DNA of 64,000 nt from Acaryochloris sp. CCMEE 5410 (GCF_000238775.2 NZ_AFEJ02000001.1:2356001-2420000); one strand, 5' to 3'; numbered from the stretch's first letter, positions 9,018 to 18,544 are shown. Translations and numbers: made by a program. Notes: a model not told the origin generated them from the sequence alone.

Positions 9018-10184
9018 TTAAGACCGTCGCGAAAAGGTTTTCGGTTTGAGGGTGCCCACTTCCAGTTGGGCTTGGCGTTTCTGATTCTTCCGCATGATCG
9101 TGAGGGAGAGCTGATCACCCGGCGTCACAGACTGTAAGAGCTGCTGTAGTTGCTCCGTATTATCAATTTGGGTTTTGCCAATTTGTACAATCACATCGCC
9201 AGACTTTAACTGAGCCGCTGCCGCTGGCGAATCGGACAAGACATCCACCACCAGCACCCCTTTCTCTTGCTGGACTTGTAGGTCCAGCTCTTCTTGTAAC
9301 AACGCCTTCGTCTCTGCCGACACGCTCACCATTCGAATTCCCAAATAGGGATGGGCAACTTTCCCATCATTCAATAATTGCTTACTAATGCGGTCGGCAA
9401 TCTTCACGGGAATGGCAAAGCCCAGCCCCTGGGCCGTGACTCCCGACTCCTGGGACTCGCGAATAATCGCCGTATTAATTCCAATCACTTCACCTTTAAG
9501 ATTGAGCAGCGGTCCCCCAGAATTCCCCGGATTAATCGCAGCATCTGTTTGGATAAAGTTAACGCGCTGGTCCGGGGCTCCTAGCTGGGAACTAGACCGA
9601 TCCGTGGCGCTAATAATCCCCATGGTCACCGTATTGTTCAGCCCCAAGGGATTCCCAATGGCAATGGCCCAGTCTCCAGGCTGTAACGTATCTGAATCTC
9701 CCAGTTCAAGGGCAGGCAGCGACTCCTTCGCCTCTATCTTAATCACAGCAATGTCGGTGAGGGGATCAGCCCCCTCGACAGTGCCGGGAAACTGCTGGCC
9801 GTCTTTGAGCACAACTGTTACTTCATCAGCACCTTCAACGACATGGGCATTGGTTAGGACCAAGCCGGTCTCATCAAAAATAAACCCAGACCCCGTCCCT
9901 TGCTCTAGGGAACGATCAGGACGATCAAACAGACCAAATGACCCTTTAGAGCTACGGGCAGCATTAATGCGCACCACAGAAGGACCGACTTGGTCCACCA
10001 TTTTGACAATCAAGTCAGAACTAATCTGGGAGCGATTGGCAATTTCTGTGGCCGGAATTTCGGGGATACTTTGGGGACTCTCAGCAGTGTTGCCCCCTCG
10101 ATTAAACCAACTTTGACAGCCGGTCTGGAGCAGCGCACTTCCTACCAATAGAGAAAAGACTAGATGTTTAAGGGATCGCTGCAT
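9018..10184 (-). CDS. HtrA/Deg-family serine protease with one PDZ domain
   Basis: A trypsin-like protease of the cyanobacterial HhoA/HhoB/HtrA group, which degrades damaged proteins in the periplasm or lumen. Counting from the ATG at 10205, the triad is His121 (LTNAHVVEG), Asp151 (LTDIAVIK) and Ser229 (NPGNSGGPL). A PDZ domain occupies about 290-380 (LGIRMVSVS to GDQLSLTI). The N-terminus has a hydrophobic signal LVFSLLVGSALLQTGC; the Cys suggests a lipoprotein, but Gln at -3 is atypical. I prefer the second ATG (10184), which puts MQRSLKH directly before the hydrophobic stretch and leaves a promoter gap to the divergent LysM gene; the ATG at 10205 is possible. Which of the three paralogues this is cannot be decided here. 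Confidence 0.9.
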   Translation of the reverse strand: MQRSLKHLVFSLLVGSALLQTGCQSWFNRGGNTAESPQSIPEIPATEIANRSQISSDLIVKMVDQVGPSVVRINAARSSKGSFGLFDRPDRSLEQGTGSGFIFDETGLVLTNAHVVEGADEVTVVLKDGQQFPGTVEGADPLTDIAVIKIEAKESLPALELGDSDTLQPGDWAIAIGNPLGLNNTVTMGIISATDRSSSQLGAPDQRVNFIQTDAAINPGNSGGPLLNLKGEVIGINTAIIRESQESGVTAQGLGFAIPVKIADRISKQLLNDGKVAHPYLGIRMVSVSAETKALLQEELDLQVQQEKGVLVVDVLSDSPAAAAQLKSGDVIVQIGKTQIDNTEQLQQLLQSVTPGDQLSLTIMRKNQKRQAQLEVGTLKPKTFSRRS

Positions 10185-10258
10185 TATCGTAAAACTAGTG
10201 CGCATTCAGCGTGATCTGGATTCTTTACTCCACTCTAACCTGGGAGCAATTGGGTATT

Positions 10259-11167
10259 ATGGCCAAATTCAACTTTTGCCATCTGTTTGCAATCATACCT
10301 TGGACCTTAGGCAGCGTGGCGAGTGGTCACCTAGTCGCCCATGCTCAGTCAGCCCCCTCCCGGCTATGTCCTGCCTCTGTCTTGTCTCGGTTAGTGCGGC
10401 ATTCGGTCAAGTCGGGGGAAACCTTGGCCAGCATCGCCCAGCAATATGGCCTATCCACTGCCACCCTCAAGGGTATGAATCCTAAACTTAGGCAAGGACG
10501 AGCTAGGGCAGGCATGAACTTAGTGGTGCCCCCCTATAACGGCATTTTGGTCGCCGTGCCTGCAGGGTCTGGCCTGCAGGCTGTGGCAAAAGCCTACCGC
10601 ATTAGCTCGGAAGTCTTGTTTGAAGTGAATGGATGTCAGACCTCTCCCAAGGTTGCGTTTGTACCCGGTATCACCTGGTCTCCCAGCATCAACTCTCGCC
10701 CCACAGGGATTGCCCCGCTTCAGTCGGTGGGCAACACCTTCCAATCCCCTCGATCGGTAACGGGACGCGATCGCTATCCGTTACCACAGCCCGCATCGGT
10801 ATTAGGAACTTACGGCTGGCGCGTCAATCCAGAGACCCGCAAAATGCAGTTCTACAGCGGCGTCGATTTGCAGGCAACGCCCGGCACCCCGGTCTATGCC
10901 GTTAGCTCCGGTACAGTCGTTTTTGCCGGGGAACGGGGTTCATCTGGCCAAGAGGTGTTTATTCGCCATGCCCAAGGTCGACAAACCCGCTATGGGCGGC
11001 TCCAAAATTTGCAGGTCAAGGTGGGGCAACAGGTCCAGCCCGGCCATTTGCTGGGTGAGGTGGCCTCTGCTCCCCAGACGGCCCTGAGGTTCGAAGTGCG
11101 ATATCGGTCCAGCTTGGGATGGGTGGCCCATGACCCCCAGTCTTATTTGCAATCTCTACAAAAGTGA
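10259..11167 (+). CDS. LysM plus degenerate LytM (M23-like) envelope protein
   Basis: A 302-residue exported protein: a signal peptide about 1-30 (ends VAHAQ), a LysM peptidoglycan-binding domain about 48-95 (RHSVKSGETLASIAQQYG), a second LysM-like segment, a linker, and a C-terminal LytM/M23 fold starting at YGWRVNPETRK. The M23 zinc site should read HxxxD, then HLHFE-type ends. Here the first His is replaced (QFYSGVDLQA), the YxHL position is YGRL, and the HLHFEV position is TALRFEV. Only Asp of the triad remains. It therefore cannot be a normal endopeptidase and is better read as an EnvC/NlpD-type activator of amidases. The start at ATG 10259 (not GTG 10211) places the signal peptide at the N-terminus. 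It is transcribed divergently from the HtrA protease. Confidence 0.88.
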   Translation: MAKFNFCHLFAIIPWTLGSVASGHLVAHAQSAPSRLCPASVLSRLVRHSVKSGETLASIAQQYGLSTATLKGMNPKLRQGRARAGMNLVVPPYNGILVAVPAGSGLQAVAKAYRISSEVLFEVNGCQTSPKVAFVPGITWSPSINSRPTGIAPLQSVGNTFQSPRSVTGRDRYPLPQPASVLGTYGWRVNPETRKMQFYSGVDLQATPGTPVYAVSSGTVVFAGERGSSGQEVFIRHAQGRQTRYGRLQNLQVKVGQQVQPGHLLGEVASAPQTALRFEVRYRSSLGWVAHDPQSYLQSLQK

Positions 11168-11170
11168 AGG

Positions 11171-13759
11171 CTAATTGCAATAGTTGAGCAGAAATTCCTC
11201 CATGCCCACTGTATCCGTGGGTTCTGAGAATAAATAGCCTTGGGCATATTCACAATTCATTTGGGTCAGTTCTTCGGCTTGTTCTTCTAGCTCTACGCCT
11301 TCCGCCACCACATCCATATGAAGGTTATGGGCTAGGTTGACAATAGTTCTGACAATCTCAAACCCTTCTTCAGAACTCATACGCTCCACAAAGGAGCGAT
11401 CAATTTTGAGGGTATCTACTGGGAACGCATTCAGATAATTCAAGGAAGAATAGCCAGTGCCAAAGTCATCAATGCCCAGTTTGATGCCCAAGGTCTTAAT
11501 AGCATCCAGCTTATCGGCCACATCTGAAGCATGATCCATAAGCACCCCTTCGGTAATCTCTAGCTTAAGCCGGTGACAGGGTAAGTTCGTGTCTTCGAGA
11601 ACGGCATGGATATCGTTGACAAAGTTGGGTTGAGAAAATTGCCGACTCGAAATATTGACATTGAGCTGTAGATCCGTGGCCAAGCTGTAATGCTGTTGCC
11701 ACAGCTGCATTTGACGGCAGGCTTGGGCCAATACCCACCCGCCTAAGGGAATAATCAGACCGGCCTCTTCCGCCATCGGCACAAACTCCGACGGCAGGAT
11801 TAAGCCCCGTTCTGGATGATGCCAACGCACCAAGGCCTCTAGCCCCACTAGGTTTTGGGTATCTAAAGACACAATTGGTTGATAGAACAGCTGAAACTCT
11901 TGCCGATCAATAGCTCGCCGCAGATCATTTTCGAGTTGAGAGAGGGCCAGCACTTGCGATCGCATACTGCTACTAAAGATTTCGTACCGATTTTTACCCA
12001 GGTTTTTAGCCCGGTACATAGCGGTGTCCGCATCTCGCAGCAATTCTTCCGCATGTTGGTATTCAGGGCTGCTCAGGGCAATCCCGATACTAGTGCCCGT
12101 AAAAATCTCATGGCCCTCAATGCTAAAAGCCTGCTTTAACTGCTGTTGGATTCGTTCAGCCGTCTGAAGAACATGCTCCATATTCTGGATGGTGTTCAAC
12201 AAAATCACAAATTCATCCCCGCCAATGCGAGCAACGGTATCTTGATCGCGCAGGCAAAATTGCAGTCGGTTACCCACTTCGATTAACAGCCGATCGCCAA
12301 TCATATGGCCCAGACTATCGTTGATAATTTTGAACCGATCTAAGTCCAAAAATAAAGTGGCAAACTGATCCTCAGGGTGGCGCTGGTATTGCTTAATGGC
12401 CTGGGTGAGGCGATCCATGAATAATACCCGATTGGGTAAGCAGGTTAAGGCATCATGGAGGGCATCGTGCACCAACTGCTCTCGGGCCAAGTGATATTCC
12501 GTGATATCCGTCTGGGAACCCGCAATGCGGTAGGGCTGCTGATCGGCATCACGCAAGGCCATACCCCGACTGCGGAACCAGCGATATTCCCCATTTTTAT
12601 GACGCAAGCGAAATTCACTTTGAAAGTGGTTGGTTTCACCCTTGAGATGCATCGATAATTCTTGCTTGAGCCGATCACGATCGCTGGGGTGAAGCCGATC
12701 AAGCCATTCTTCGCAGCGATCGCTAATTTCCTCTTCTTCATAGCCAATCATCGCTTTCCAGCGGGGGGAAAAATACACCCGATTGGATCGCAAGTGCCAG
12801 TCCCAGAGACCATCATTAGCCCCCCGAGCCGCCGCCGCATAGCGTTCTTCGCTTTCTCGGAGAATTTGTTCGGCCCGTTTGCGCTGGGTAATATCGACGA
12901 GATAACTGCGAATCACCTGGCTTTCCGGCATGCAGTGAATAGACTGTTCAAAGACGCGATCGCAAACATGTACTTCCCGCACAAAGTAGGTATTGTCCGC
13001 TTTCTTGACTTCAGATAAAAATCCTTGCAATAGGGGATGCTGATCGGACTCCAAAATATCTGGAAACTGAGCCACCGCTGCCGGATTAATGTAAGTGATG
13101 CTGCCGCTAAAATCCGTTTCAATGATGGGATGGGGCATTAACTCCGGAAAAGAGGAGAGACGAACCAGAGCCGCTTCTCCCAAATTGCGTAATTCTGTAT
13201 CGGAGGGCAGGAGAGTCTGAGTACTGAGGGACGAAGGAGTAGGCGGGTCTAGAGAGTTTACAGCAAGCAAGTCATCGAGCTCATACTCTTCAGGGAACCC
13301 CGTAACTAAGTGATAGGTGGCTTGAATATCCTCGCCAAAAGAGATGATTTCCTGATCTTTGAGATCATGAGAAAATCGGCGCTTCCCGTTAATCCATAAG
13401 CCATTACGGCTACGCCGCCCCTGAATATTGCCATCAATAATACGAAAGAAATGATTTCCCGTCTTCGGTTCATGAATCCGTAGCAATAGCGCATGTTGGC
13501 GGGAGACGGTTCCCATATTCAACACAATGGAATTAGCAGGATGGCGTCCAATAGAATAGGTGGCCGCTTCTAAGACGACAGTTTGCTGATGGTCGCTGGT
13601 TTTGATCACCAGCAGATGATGGGCGCGACTGACTCTTTTCCCAGGAGAACCCGAACCAGACTGTCCGGCTTGGGGAGGATGACTACGAGCTTCTCTAAGC
13701 GTAGGGGATGTGATATCTCCTGGAATCACATTCACACCGAGCTGAGTGGTATCTTGCAC
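11171..13759 (-). CDS. FHA-PAS-PAS-GGDEF-EAL cyclic-di-GMP protein
   Basis: An 862-residue cytoplasmic signalling protein with a GTG start. An FHA phosphothreonine-binding domain spans about 48-152 (SIGRHPANSI, TVSRQHA, SRNGLWING), followed by PAS about 195-290, PAS/PAC about 303-425, GGDEF about 430-595 and EAL about 612-855. The diguanylate cyclase signature GGDEF (513-517) is intact and preceded by the inhibitory I-site RDQD (504-507). The phosphodiesterase signature EALVRW (641-646) and IDDFGTGYSSL are also intact, so both making and breaking c-di-GMP is possible. The FHA domain suggests docking to a Ser/Thr-phosphorylated partner; a kinase is encoded at 49036-50628, but no link is shown. 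There are no membrane segments. It converges on the LysM gene with a 3-base gap. Confidence 0.95.
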   Translation of the reverse strand: MQDTTQLGVNVIPGDITSPTLREARSHPPQAGQSGSGSPGKRVSRAHHLLVIKTSDHQQTVVLEAATYSIGRHPANSIVLNMGTVSRQHALLLRIHEPKTGNHFFRIIDGNIQGRRSRNGLWINGKRRFSHDLKDQEIISFGEDIQATYHLVTGFPEEYELDDLLAVNSLDPPTPSSLSTQTLLPSDTELRNLGEAALVRLSSFPELMPHPIIETDFSGSITYINPAAVAQFPDILESDQHPLLQGFLSEVKKADNTYFVREVHVCDRVFEQSIHCMPESQVIRSYLVDITQRKRAEQILRESEERYAAAARGANDGLWDWHLRSNRVYFSPRWKAMIGYEEEEISDRCEEWLDRLHPSDRDRLKQELSMHLKGETNHFQSEFRLRHKNGEYRWFRSRGMALRDADQQPYRIAGSQTDITEYHLAREQLVHDALHDALTCLPNRVLFMDRLTQAIKQYQRHPEDQFATLFLDLDRFKIINDSLGHMIGDRLLIEVGNRLQFCLRDQDTVARIGGDEFVILLNTIQNMEHVLQTAERIQQQLKQAFSIEGHEIFTGTSIGIALSSPEYQHAEELLRDADTAMYRAKNLGKNRYEIFSSSMRSQVLALSQLENDLRRAIDRQEFQLFYQPIVSLDTQNLVGLEALVRWHHPERGLILPSEFVPMAEEAGLIIPLGGWVLAQACRQMQLWQQHYSLATDLQLNVNISSRQFSQPNFVNDIHAVLEDTNLPCHRLKLEITEGVLMDHASDVADKLDAIKTLGIKLGIDDFGTGYSSLNYLNAFPVDTLKIDRSFVERMSSEEGFEIVRTIVNLAHNLHMDVVAEGVELEEQAEELTQMNCEYAQGYLFSEPTDTVGMEEFLLNYCN

Positions 13760-14274
13760 AAGCGTTCTGGCAGGTATCAGTAACAGCGAGAAAACGAGAA
13801 TTTATGAAATGGGGATAGTCAAGGCAAGACGGTCGCCAGGTTCAAGAATTTACAAGCGATTTTACGCTTATATTCTTCTATATATGCCTGATTTTACGAT
13901 TTTTCACTAATCGTGATAATACCGGACTTAACGGCAAGAATAAATTCTCCATCTTTCTTTTCGGGAAACTCAAGAAATAGGAGAATTAGGACAGTGCCAA
14001 AATGTCATCAGGTCGATTTGGAAGTTTATAAAAATGATTCTAACCTCATATTTTTGGGAGTGTTGAATCATTTACATTGGGGAAGGGCTAATACAGATCA
14101 TTCCCAGATCATCGCCAAAAAAATCATTTTTCCGTTTGAACAAAAAAATCTCAGTGATCTTAAGGGATTCACTTCATCTCGGTGCCATCCCATCAGCACC
14201 TGATCCCAGATATCTATAAATGGGGGACACTCCCCTTTTACAATATAAAGTCCAAGCCCTCTGCATTTCTTGAT
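13760..14274. other. Intergenic stretch between divergent genes
   Basis: About 500 AT-rich bases between the c-di-GMP gene and the methyltransferase, which point away from each other. It must hold both promoters, but I see no convincing box pair, RNA or repeat. A 96-codon frame at 13913-14203 looks like chance. Confidence 0.5.
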
Positions 14275-15252
14275 ATGACTCTGAAGCTTAAGCCGGACTG
14301 GGCAGGAGAAGATTGGCTCTCGAAATTAGTCAATCTCCTGATTCAGACCAAGCCCATTTATGCCGTCATGAAACGGCAAGCCCGCCAGGTGCTGATTAAG
14401 ACAGCCGAGAAGAATGGGGTGCCTTGGCGCCAAAACTACCAAACATTAGCCACCTCCAATACCCAAGATTTCTTTGACCGGACGAACAATCCGAATTTGG
14501 TCTATCCCGACTATTATCAAGTGCCTTTCCATGCCTATGAACATGGTAATTTATGCTGGCCTGCTGCTTTTGAAGCCGAATCCGCAACCTATGCCATGGC
14601 ATTACGGGTTTGGCCCCAAGAAGATCTGACCTGGGAAATGGCCCAAGACCGTTTACGGGCTAGTTTTCATCAAGTCCTGGCCGACTATGGTCCGGCCCAA
14701 GTGACCCATATTTTGGATATGGGCTGTTCAGTAGGGATTTCATCCTTTGCCCTCCATCGCTACTATCAGTCCACTCAAGCTCATCCAGTCCACACCACTG
14801 GCCTAGATCTCTCTCCCTATATGCTGGCGATCGCTCACAAACGGGATGTGAACCAGGAGATCACTTGGCACCATGGCAAAGCAGAAGAGACGGGGCTACC
14901 CGATGCTGCATTGGATCTGGTGACCCTCCAATTTGTGATTCACGAACTGCCCCGAGAGATAACCCAGCAAATTTTTGCAGAAGCACTGCGAATTCTGAGG
15001 CCAGGGGGATGCATAGCTCTCGTCGACAACAACCCTAAATCTCCCGTGATCCAAAATTTACCACCTGCGCTATTCACATTGATGAAAAGCACAGAACCCT
15101 GGAGTGATGACTACTACACCTTTGATGTGGAGTCTGCGTTAACAGCAGCTGGCTTTGAACATACCGTCACCACAGCAAGCGATCCACGCCACCGCACCAT
15201 CATTGGCACAAAGCCTCAGGAAGAAGGGTTTATTCCCGTAACCACCGAGTGA
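14275..15252 (+). CDS. Class I SAM-dependent methyltransferase
   Basis: A 325-residue protein. The N-terminal 110 residues are an extra helical region (MTLKLKPDWAGEDWL to FHAYEHGNLCW). The C-terminal Rossmann domain shows motif I ILDMGCSVGISS, motif II TTGLDLSPYML, a motif-IV-like LDLVTLQFVIHEL and ILRPGGCIALVD. This layout fits small-molecule methylation; the substrate is unknown. I chose ATG 14275 over 14182 because the longer N-terminus is low in family character. Its last 23 bases overlap the end of cysS on the other strand. Confidence 0.85.
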   Translation: MTLKLKPDWAGEDWLSKLVNLLIQTKPIYAVMKRQARQVLIKTAEKNGVPWRQNYQTLATSNTQDFFDRTNNPNLVYPDYYQVPFHAYEHGNLCWPAAFEAESATYAMALRVWPQEDLTWEMAQDRLRASFHQVLADYGPAQVTHILDMGCSVGISSFALHRYYQSTQAHPVHTTGLDLSPYMLAIAHKRDVNQEITWHHGKAEETGLPDAALDLVTLQFVIHELPREITQQIFAEALRILRPGGCIALVDNNPKSPVIQNLPPALFTLMKSTEPWSDDYYTFDVESALTAAGFEHTVTTASDPRHRTIIGTKPQEEGFIPVTTE

Positions 15253-16744
15253 CCCCACCAGACTGATCGATTAGGGTAATGCCTTCTGCTTTAAGCTGAT
15301 CTCGAATCCGATCGCTTTCGGCATAGTTCTTAGCCTGGCGAGCCGCCTGTCGCTCCTCAATCAAGGCTGCAATCGCTTGCTCACTGAGGCCATCTTCCGA
15401 GTCTGTGGAGGCTGCATCAGAGTCAGGTTGAGCCTCCAGACCCAATACCTGGGATAAGCAGACTAAAGTTTGCCACTGCTCTCGAAGCTGTTCACTCGTG
15501 GTAGACGTTTCGCCTTGATGACTGAGAATATTACCGGCTTTGCGTAAATCCTTAGCCAGTTCGAATAAGACAACTAATCCACTGGGTGAATTAAAGTCAT
15601 CATCCATGGCGAGTTGAAACCGCTGAACCGCAACATTCGGATCTGGAATTCGCATATTGGCGGGATTGCCAAAATCTGGATCGGTATAGTCTGACCATTG
15701 CAGTTGAGCCCCGTAGTCATAGCCAAACAGCAGCCCCTCTTTCAGGGTTTGCCAACTTTGCTGCGCGGCTGCGATCGCATCATCGGTAAAATCAATCGGC
15801 TTGCGATACTGGGCTTGCAAAACAAACAGTCTTAAAGCCATAGGATGCAGGGTTTTCCCTGCCAAAATCGGCAAGGGTGTATCCAAAAGCTGGCGAATGG
15901 TCGTGAAGTTCCCCAGGGATTTAGACATCTTTTCCCCGCCAACATTCACAAACCCGTTATGCATCCAGTAGCGGGCTAGTCGGGGGGTTAAACCCGCTTC
16001 CGATTGGGCAATCTCATTCTCATGGTGGGGAAAAACTAAATCTGAGCCCCCCGCATGAATATCAATTTCAGCACCTAAGCATTGATTCACCATGGCTGAG
16101 CACTCAATATGCCATCCGGGACGCCCAGGTCCCCAGGGAGAGTCCCAGCTCGGTTCGCCAGGTTTAGTGGCTTTCCACAAAGCGAAATCTAGGGGATGAC
16201 GTTTCTTTTGCTCAGCGGGTTCAAGCTGTTCGACGCGGCCGCTGGCCCCTGCTTCCATCTGATCGAGCAATCGTCCAGAAAGTTTTCCATAACCTGGAAA
16301 CTTTTCAACGGCAAAGTAGACATCGCCTTGGGCAGCATAAGCTACCCCCCTTGTTTCGAGGTCTTGGATCAGGTTAACGATGGCCGGTATCGATTCAGTG
16401 GCTTTGGGATAAGCATCTGCTGCCAAGATATTGAGGCGAGCCATATCTGCTTCATAGGCCTGGATAAAGGTCTGGGTTACAACCTGCCAATCTTGACCTG
16501 TCTGTGTCGCCCGCTTGAGAATCTTATCGTCAATATCCGTGTAGTTCTGCACATAGGTAACGTCATACCCCCGCCATTGCAGATATCGTCGAACAATATC
16601 CCAAACAATATAAGACCGAGCATGGCCCAAATGGCAATAGTCATAGACCGTCACCCCACAGCAGTAGAACTGCACTTTGCCAGCTTCGAGGGTTGTAAAC
16701 GGCTCTTTGGTCCGACTCAGGGTGTTGTAAATTTGCAGGGGCAT
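15230..16744 (-). CDS. cysS: Cysteinyl-tRNA synthetase
   Basis: This class I synthetase attaches cysteine to tRNA-Cys. The 504-residue length from ATG 16744 is slightly longer than the usual 460-480. It has the HIGH-type motif as HLGH in CHLGHARSY, the zinc-binding residues CCGVTVYD and WHIECSAM with HHENEIAQSE, and the KMSKS loop in GGEKMSKSLGN. The anticodon-binding C-terminus includes an acidic insert around DSDAASTDSEDG and ends in QLKAEGITLIDQSGGVTRW. ATG 16744 (MPLQIYNTL) is preferred over 16750. It lies divergent from coaD and converges on the methyltransferase with a 23-base overlap. Confidence 0.97.
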   Translation of the reverse strand: MPLQIYNTLSRTKEPFTTLEAGKVQFYCCGVTVYDYCHLGHARSYIVWDIVRRYLQWRGYDVTYVQNYTDIDDKILKRATQTGQDWQVVTQTFIQAYEADMARLNILAADAYPKATESIPAIVNLIQDLETRGVAYAAQGDVYFAVEKFPGYGKLSGRLLDQMEAGASGRVEQLEPAEQKKRHPLDFALWKATKPGEPSWDSPWGPGRPGWHIECSAMVNQCLGAEIDIHAGGSDLVFPHHENEIAQSEAGLTPRLARYWMHNGFVNVGGEKMSKSLGNFTTIRQLLDTPLPILAGKTLHPMALRLFVLQAQYRKPIDFTDDAIAAAQQSWQTLKEGLLFGYDYGAQLQWSDYTDPDFGNPANMRIPDPNVAVQRFQLAMDDDFNSPSGLVVLFELAKDLRKAGNILSHQGETSTTSEQLREQWQTLVCLSQVLGLEAQPDSDAASTDSEDGLSEQAIAALIEERQAARQAKNYAESDRIRDQLKAEGITLIDQSGGVTRWLRE

Positions 16745-16902
16745 GATCAAGACACTTTCAAACTACAAAATAGACTCAAAGAATACAGGGAGAGAAAAGC
16801 AAGAACTAGAGACCCACAAGTCTTTAGATTAATTAGGCGCAAATGAGAAAAAACATTAGCATTTTTTTTGGTTTTAGGATCTCAAAGTTGGAGAGATTAG
16901 AC

Positions 16903-16908
16903 TATAAT
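16903..16908 (+). promoter_or_regulatory. -10 box candidate for coaD
   Basis: A perfect TATAAT 24 bases before the coaD ATG. No good -35 is seen at the matching distance. Confidence 0.4.
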
Positions 16909-16931
16909 CGCCTCAACCAAGCACCCAAAAT

Positions 16932-17462
16932 ATGATTGCAGTCTATCCTGGCAGTTTTGACCCCATTACTTTAGGGCATCTCGATATTATTGAACGAGGA
17001 TGCAACTTGTTTGGATCAGTCATTGTTGCCGTAGCTCGCAATCCCAACAAAGCACCTTTGTTTTCGGTTCAACAACGCCTTCAGCAAATTCAAACCTGTA
17101 CCCAGCACCTTGCCAACTTAGAGCTTGACACATTTGATACACTAACAGTGACTTATACGCAAAAGCGGCAAGCGCAAGTGTTGTTGCGGGGGTTGAGGGC
17201 GTTGTCCGATTTTGAGTATGAGCTACAAATGGCTCATACCAACCACAGCTTATCTCCCCATATCGAAACTGTGTTTCTGGCCACCTCCAACGAATATAGC
17301 TTTCTCAGCAGTAGCTTAGTCAAAGAGATTGCCAAGTTTGGTGGATCAGTTGCTCATCTTGTCCCTGAAAACGTTGCCATTGAGTTAGAAGAATGCTTCA
17401 CCAAGACTCCACCTTCAGTGTCGATACCACCGCCAACGGCACCGAGTACTCCCACGGACTAG
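16932..17462 (+). CDS. coaD: Phosphopantetheine adenylyltransferase
   Basis: It catalyses the fourth step of coenzyme A synthesis, moving AMP from ATP to 4'-phosphopantetheine. The nucleotidyltransferase start [19 protein letters not shown] contains the T/HxGH motif. [19 protein letters not shown] and the [18 protein letters not shown] segment are standard for the hexameric bacterial enzyme. At 176 residues it is slightly longer than the usual 160, through a Pro/Thr/Ser-rich tail ([17 protein letters not shown]). That tail overlaps the next gene by 70 bases in another frame, which may explain its odd composition. Confidence 0.97.
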   Translation: MIAVYPGSFDPITLGHLDIIERGCNLFGSVIVAVARNPNKAPLFSVQQRLQQIQTCTQHLANLELDTFDTLTVTYTQKRQAQVLLRGLRALSDFEYELQMAHTNHSLSPHIETVFLATSNEYSFLSSSLVKEIAKFGGSVAHLVPENVAIELEECFTKTPPSVSIPPPTAPSTPTD

Positions 17463-18034
17463 CGGCTCATCAATCTCAAGGATTGGAATTGCAGCAGCAG
17501 CTGCAGCGCCTAGAGGAAATTATTGTCCTGGACGGCTTAAAGATGCCGTTGACTCGTCGCACTGTGGTGGACGAAGAACAGCTTTTATCTCAGCTTTTAG
17601 CCGTAGAACGAAGCATTCCGGATACCATTCGATCGGCCGAGAATATCTTGCAAAACAAAGAAGATATTATCAATCGGGCCAACCAATATGCCGAAGAGCT
17701 GATCCAATCCGCCGAACAGCGAGCTGCCCAAATCGCCGATGAACTCACGATTATCCAGCAGGCTGAAATGGAAGCTCAGCATTTGCGTAAGCAAGTGCAA
17801 GGTGAAATTGAAACCATGCGCGAGCGTAATATCTCAGAAGTAGAGCGGGTTAGACGCCAAACTCAGCAAGAAATTGAGGCCATGCGCCAAGCGGCCCAAG
17901 CAGAATGTGAGCAAATCCAGCTAGAAGCCGATCGGTATGCAGAGCAAGTGCTTAGAGAACTCGAAGATCGACTCGGACATATGACTCGCGTTATTCAAAA
18001 TGGTCGCTCTCATTTGCAGAGTTCCGCCTCATAA
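17393..18034 (+). CDS. DivIVA-like coiled-coil protein downstream of coaD
   Basis: A 213-residue, highly charged protein, almost entirely coiled coil from about residue 30 to 205 ([27 protein letters not shown]), resembling DivIVA or the ATP-synthase b-subunit stalk. A conserved segment reads LPLTRR-like as [19 protein letters not shown], which I recall in cyanobacterial proteins encoded next to coaD. It has no membrane segment. With ATG 17393 the gene overlaps coaD by 70 bases. A later TTG at 17483 ([13 protein letters not shown]) would start 21 bases after the coaD stop and keeps all the conserved part. A role in cell shape or division is inference only. Confidence 0.8.
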   Translation: MLHQDSTFSVDTTANGTEYSHGLAAHQSQGLELQQQLQRLEEIIVLDGLKMPLTRRTVVDEEQLLSQLLAVERSIPDTIRSAENILQNKEDIINRANQYAEELIQSAEQRAAQIADELTIIQQAEMEAQHLRKQVQGEIETMRERNISEVERVRRQTQQEIEAMRQAAQAECEQIQLEADRYAEQVLRELEDRLGHMTRVIQNGRSHLQSSAS

Positions 18035-18036
18035 TG

Positions 18037-18076
18037 GGCAAAATTGCTTATATTGAATACAAGCAGCAATTTAGCC
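18037..18076 (+). other. Intergenic hairpin
   Basis: GGC-A-AAATTGCT (18037-18048) pairs with AGCAATTT-A-GCC (18065-18076) with one A-A mismatch and a 16-base loop, between two same-strand genes. There is no T run, so it may be a processing site or weak attenuator. Confidence 0.3.
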
Positions 18077-18083
18077 AACCATC

Positions 18084-18416
18084 ATGATTGAGCCCATCCC
18101 CGCGGTAACGTTACCGCCCTGTAGCAGCCCAGAACAAGAAGCTGAATGGTTACGCCAGGCTTTGCATACATGGCTCGACCGGGAGTTTCTGCCAGAAATT
18201 GTCAATGACAAAATCGCAGAACGAGCTTCTTCCGTTTACCTACGCCAGCGGATGGAAGGCGAAAATGATGTGGGTTGCTTGCTAATCGCGATTCTGACTG
18301 AGATGCAAGGATTCGATTTTTCCAAAAGCTTTTACAGTGAGTTTGCCGTAGCCAATGCAGTCAGCGATCTATTACTCAATAGTTTAGGTATTGATACCTG
18401 CTGCGGACAATCCTAA
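18084..18416 (+). CDS. Conserved small protein of unknown function
   Basis: A 110-residue acidic soluble protein (PEQEAEWLRQALHTWLDREF, then DKIAERASSVYLRQRMEG) without a signal peptide or membrane segment. It looks like a helical protein of the kind conserved across cyanobacteria, but I cannot name a family. It starts 49 bases after the DivIVA-like gene across a hairpin, so it may share that transcript. Confidence 0.7.
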   Translation: MIEPIPAVTLPPCSSPEQEAEWLRQALHTWLDREFLPEIVNDKIAERASSVYLRQRMEGENDVGCLLIAILTEMQGFDFSKSFYSEFAVANAVSDLLLNSLGIDTCCGQS

Positions 18417-18544
18417 TCGACACCATCATCTAGTCTGGCAAGAAGGTATTTCTGACCATCGTTTATGCATAATCTGAACAAGTCGAAACAGCTCCCCTGC
18501 AACTATAGAGAAGCTGTGACTTAAGTATTGTAGATAGAAGAGTA

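Noticed and set aside
9388-10116. 242-codon frame on the plus strand across the HtrA gene
   Set aside because: It lies inside the protease on the other strand, which has full catalytic motifs; it is a shadow.
13913-14203. 96-codon frame between divergent genes
   Set aside because: Composition looks like non-coding DNA and it overlaps the methyltransferase upstream region; no family features.
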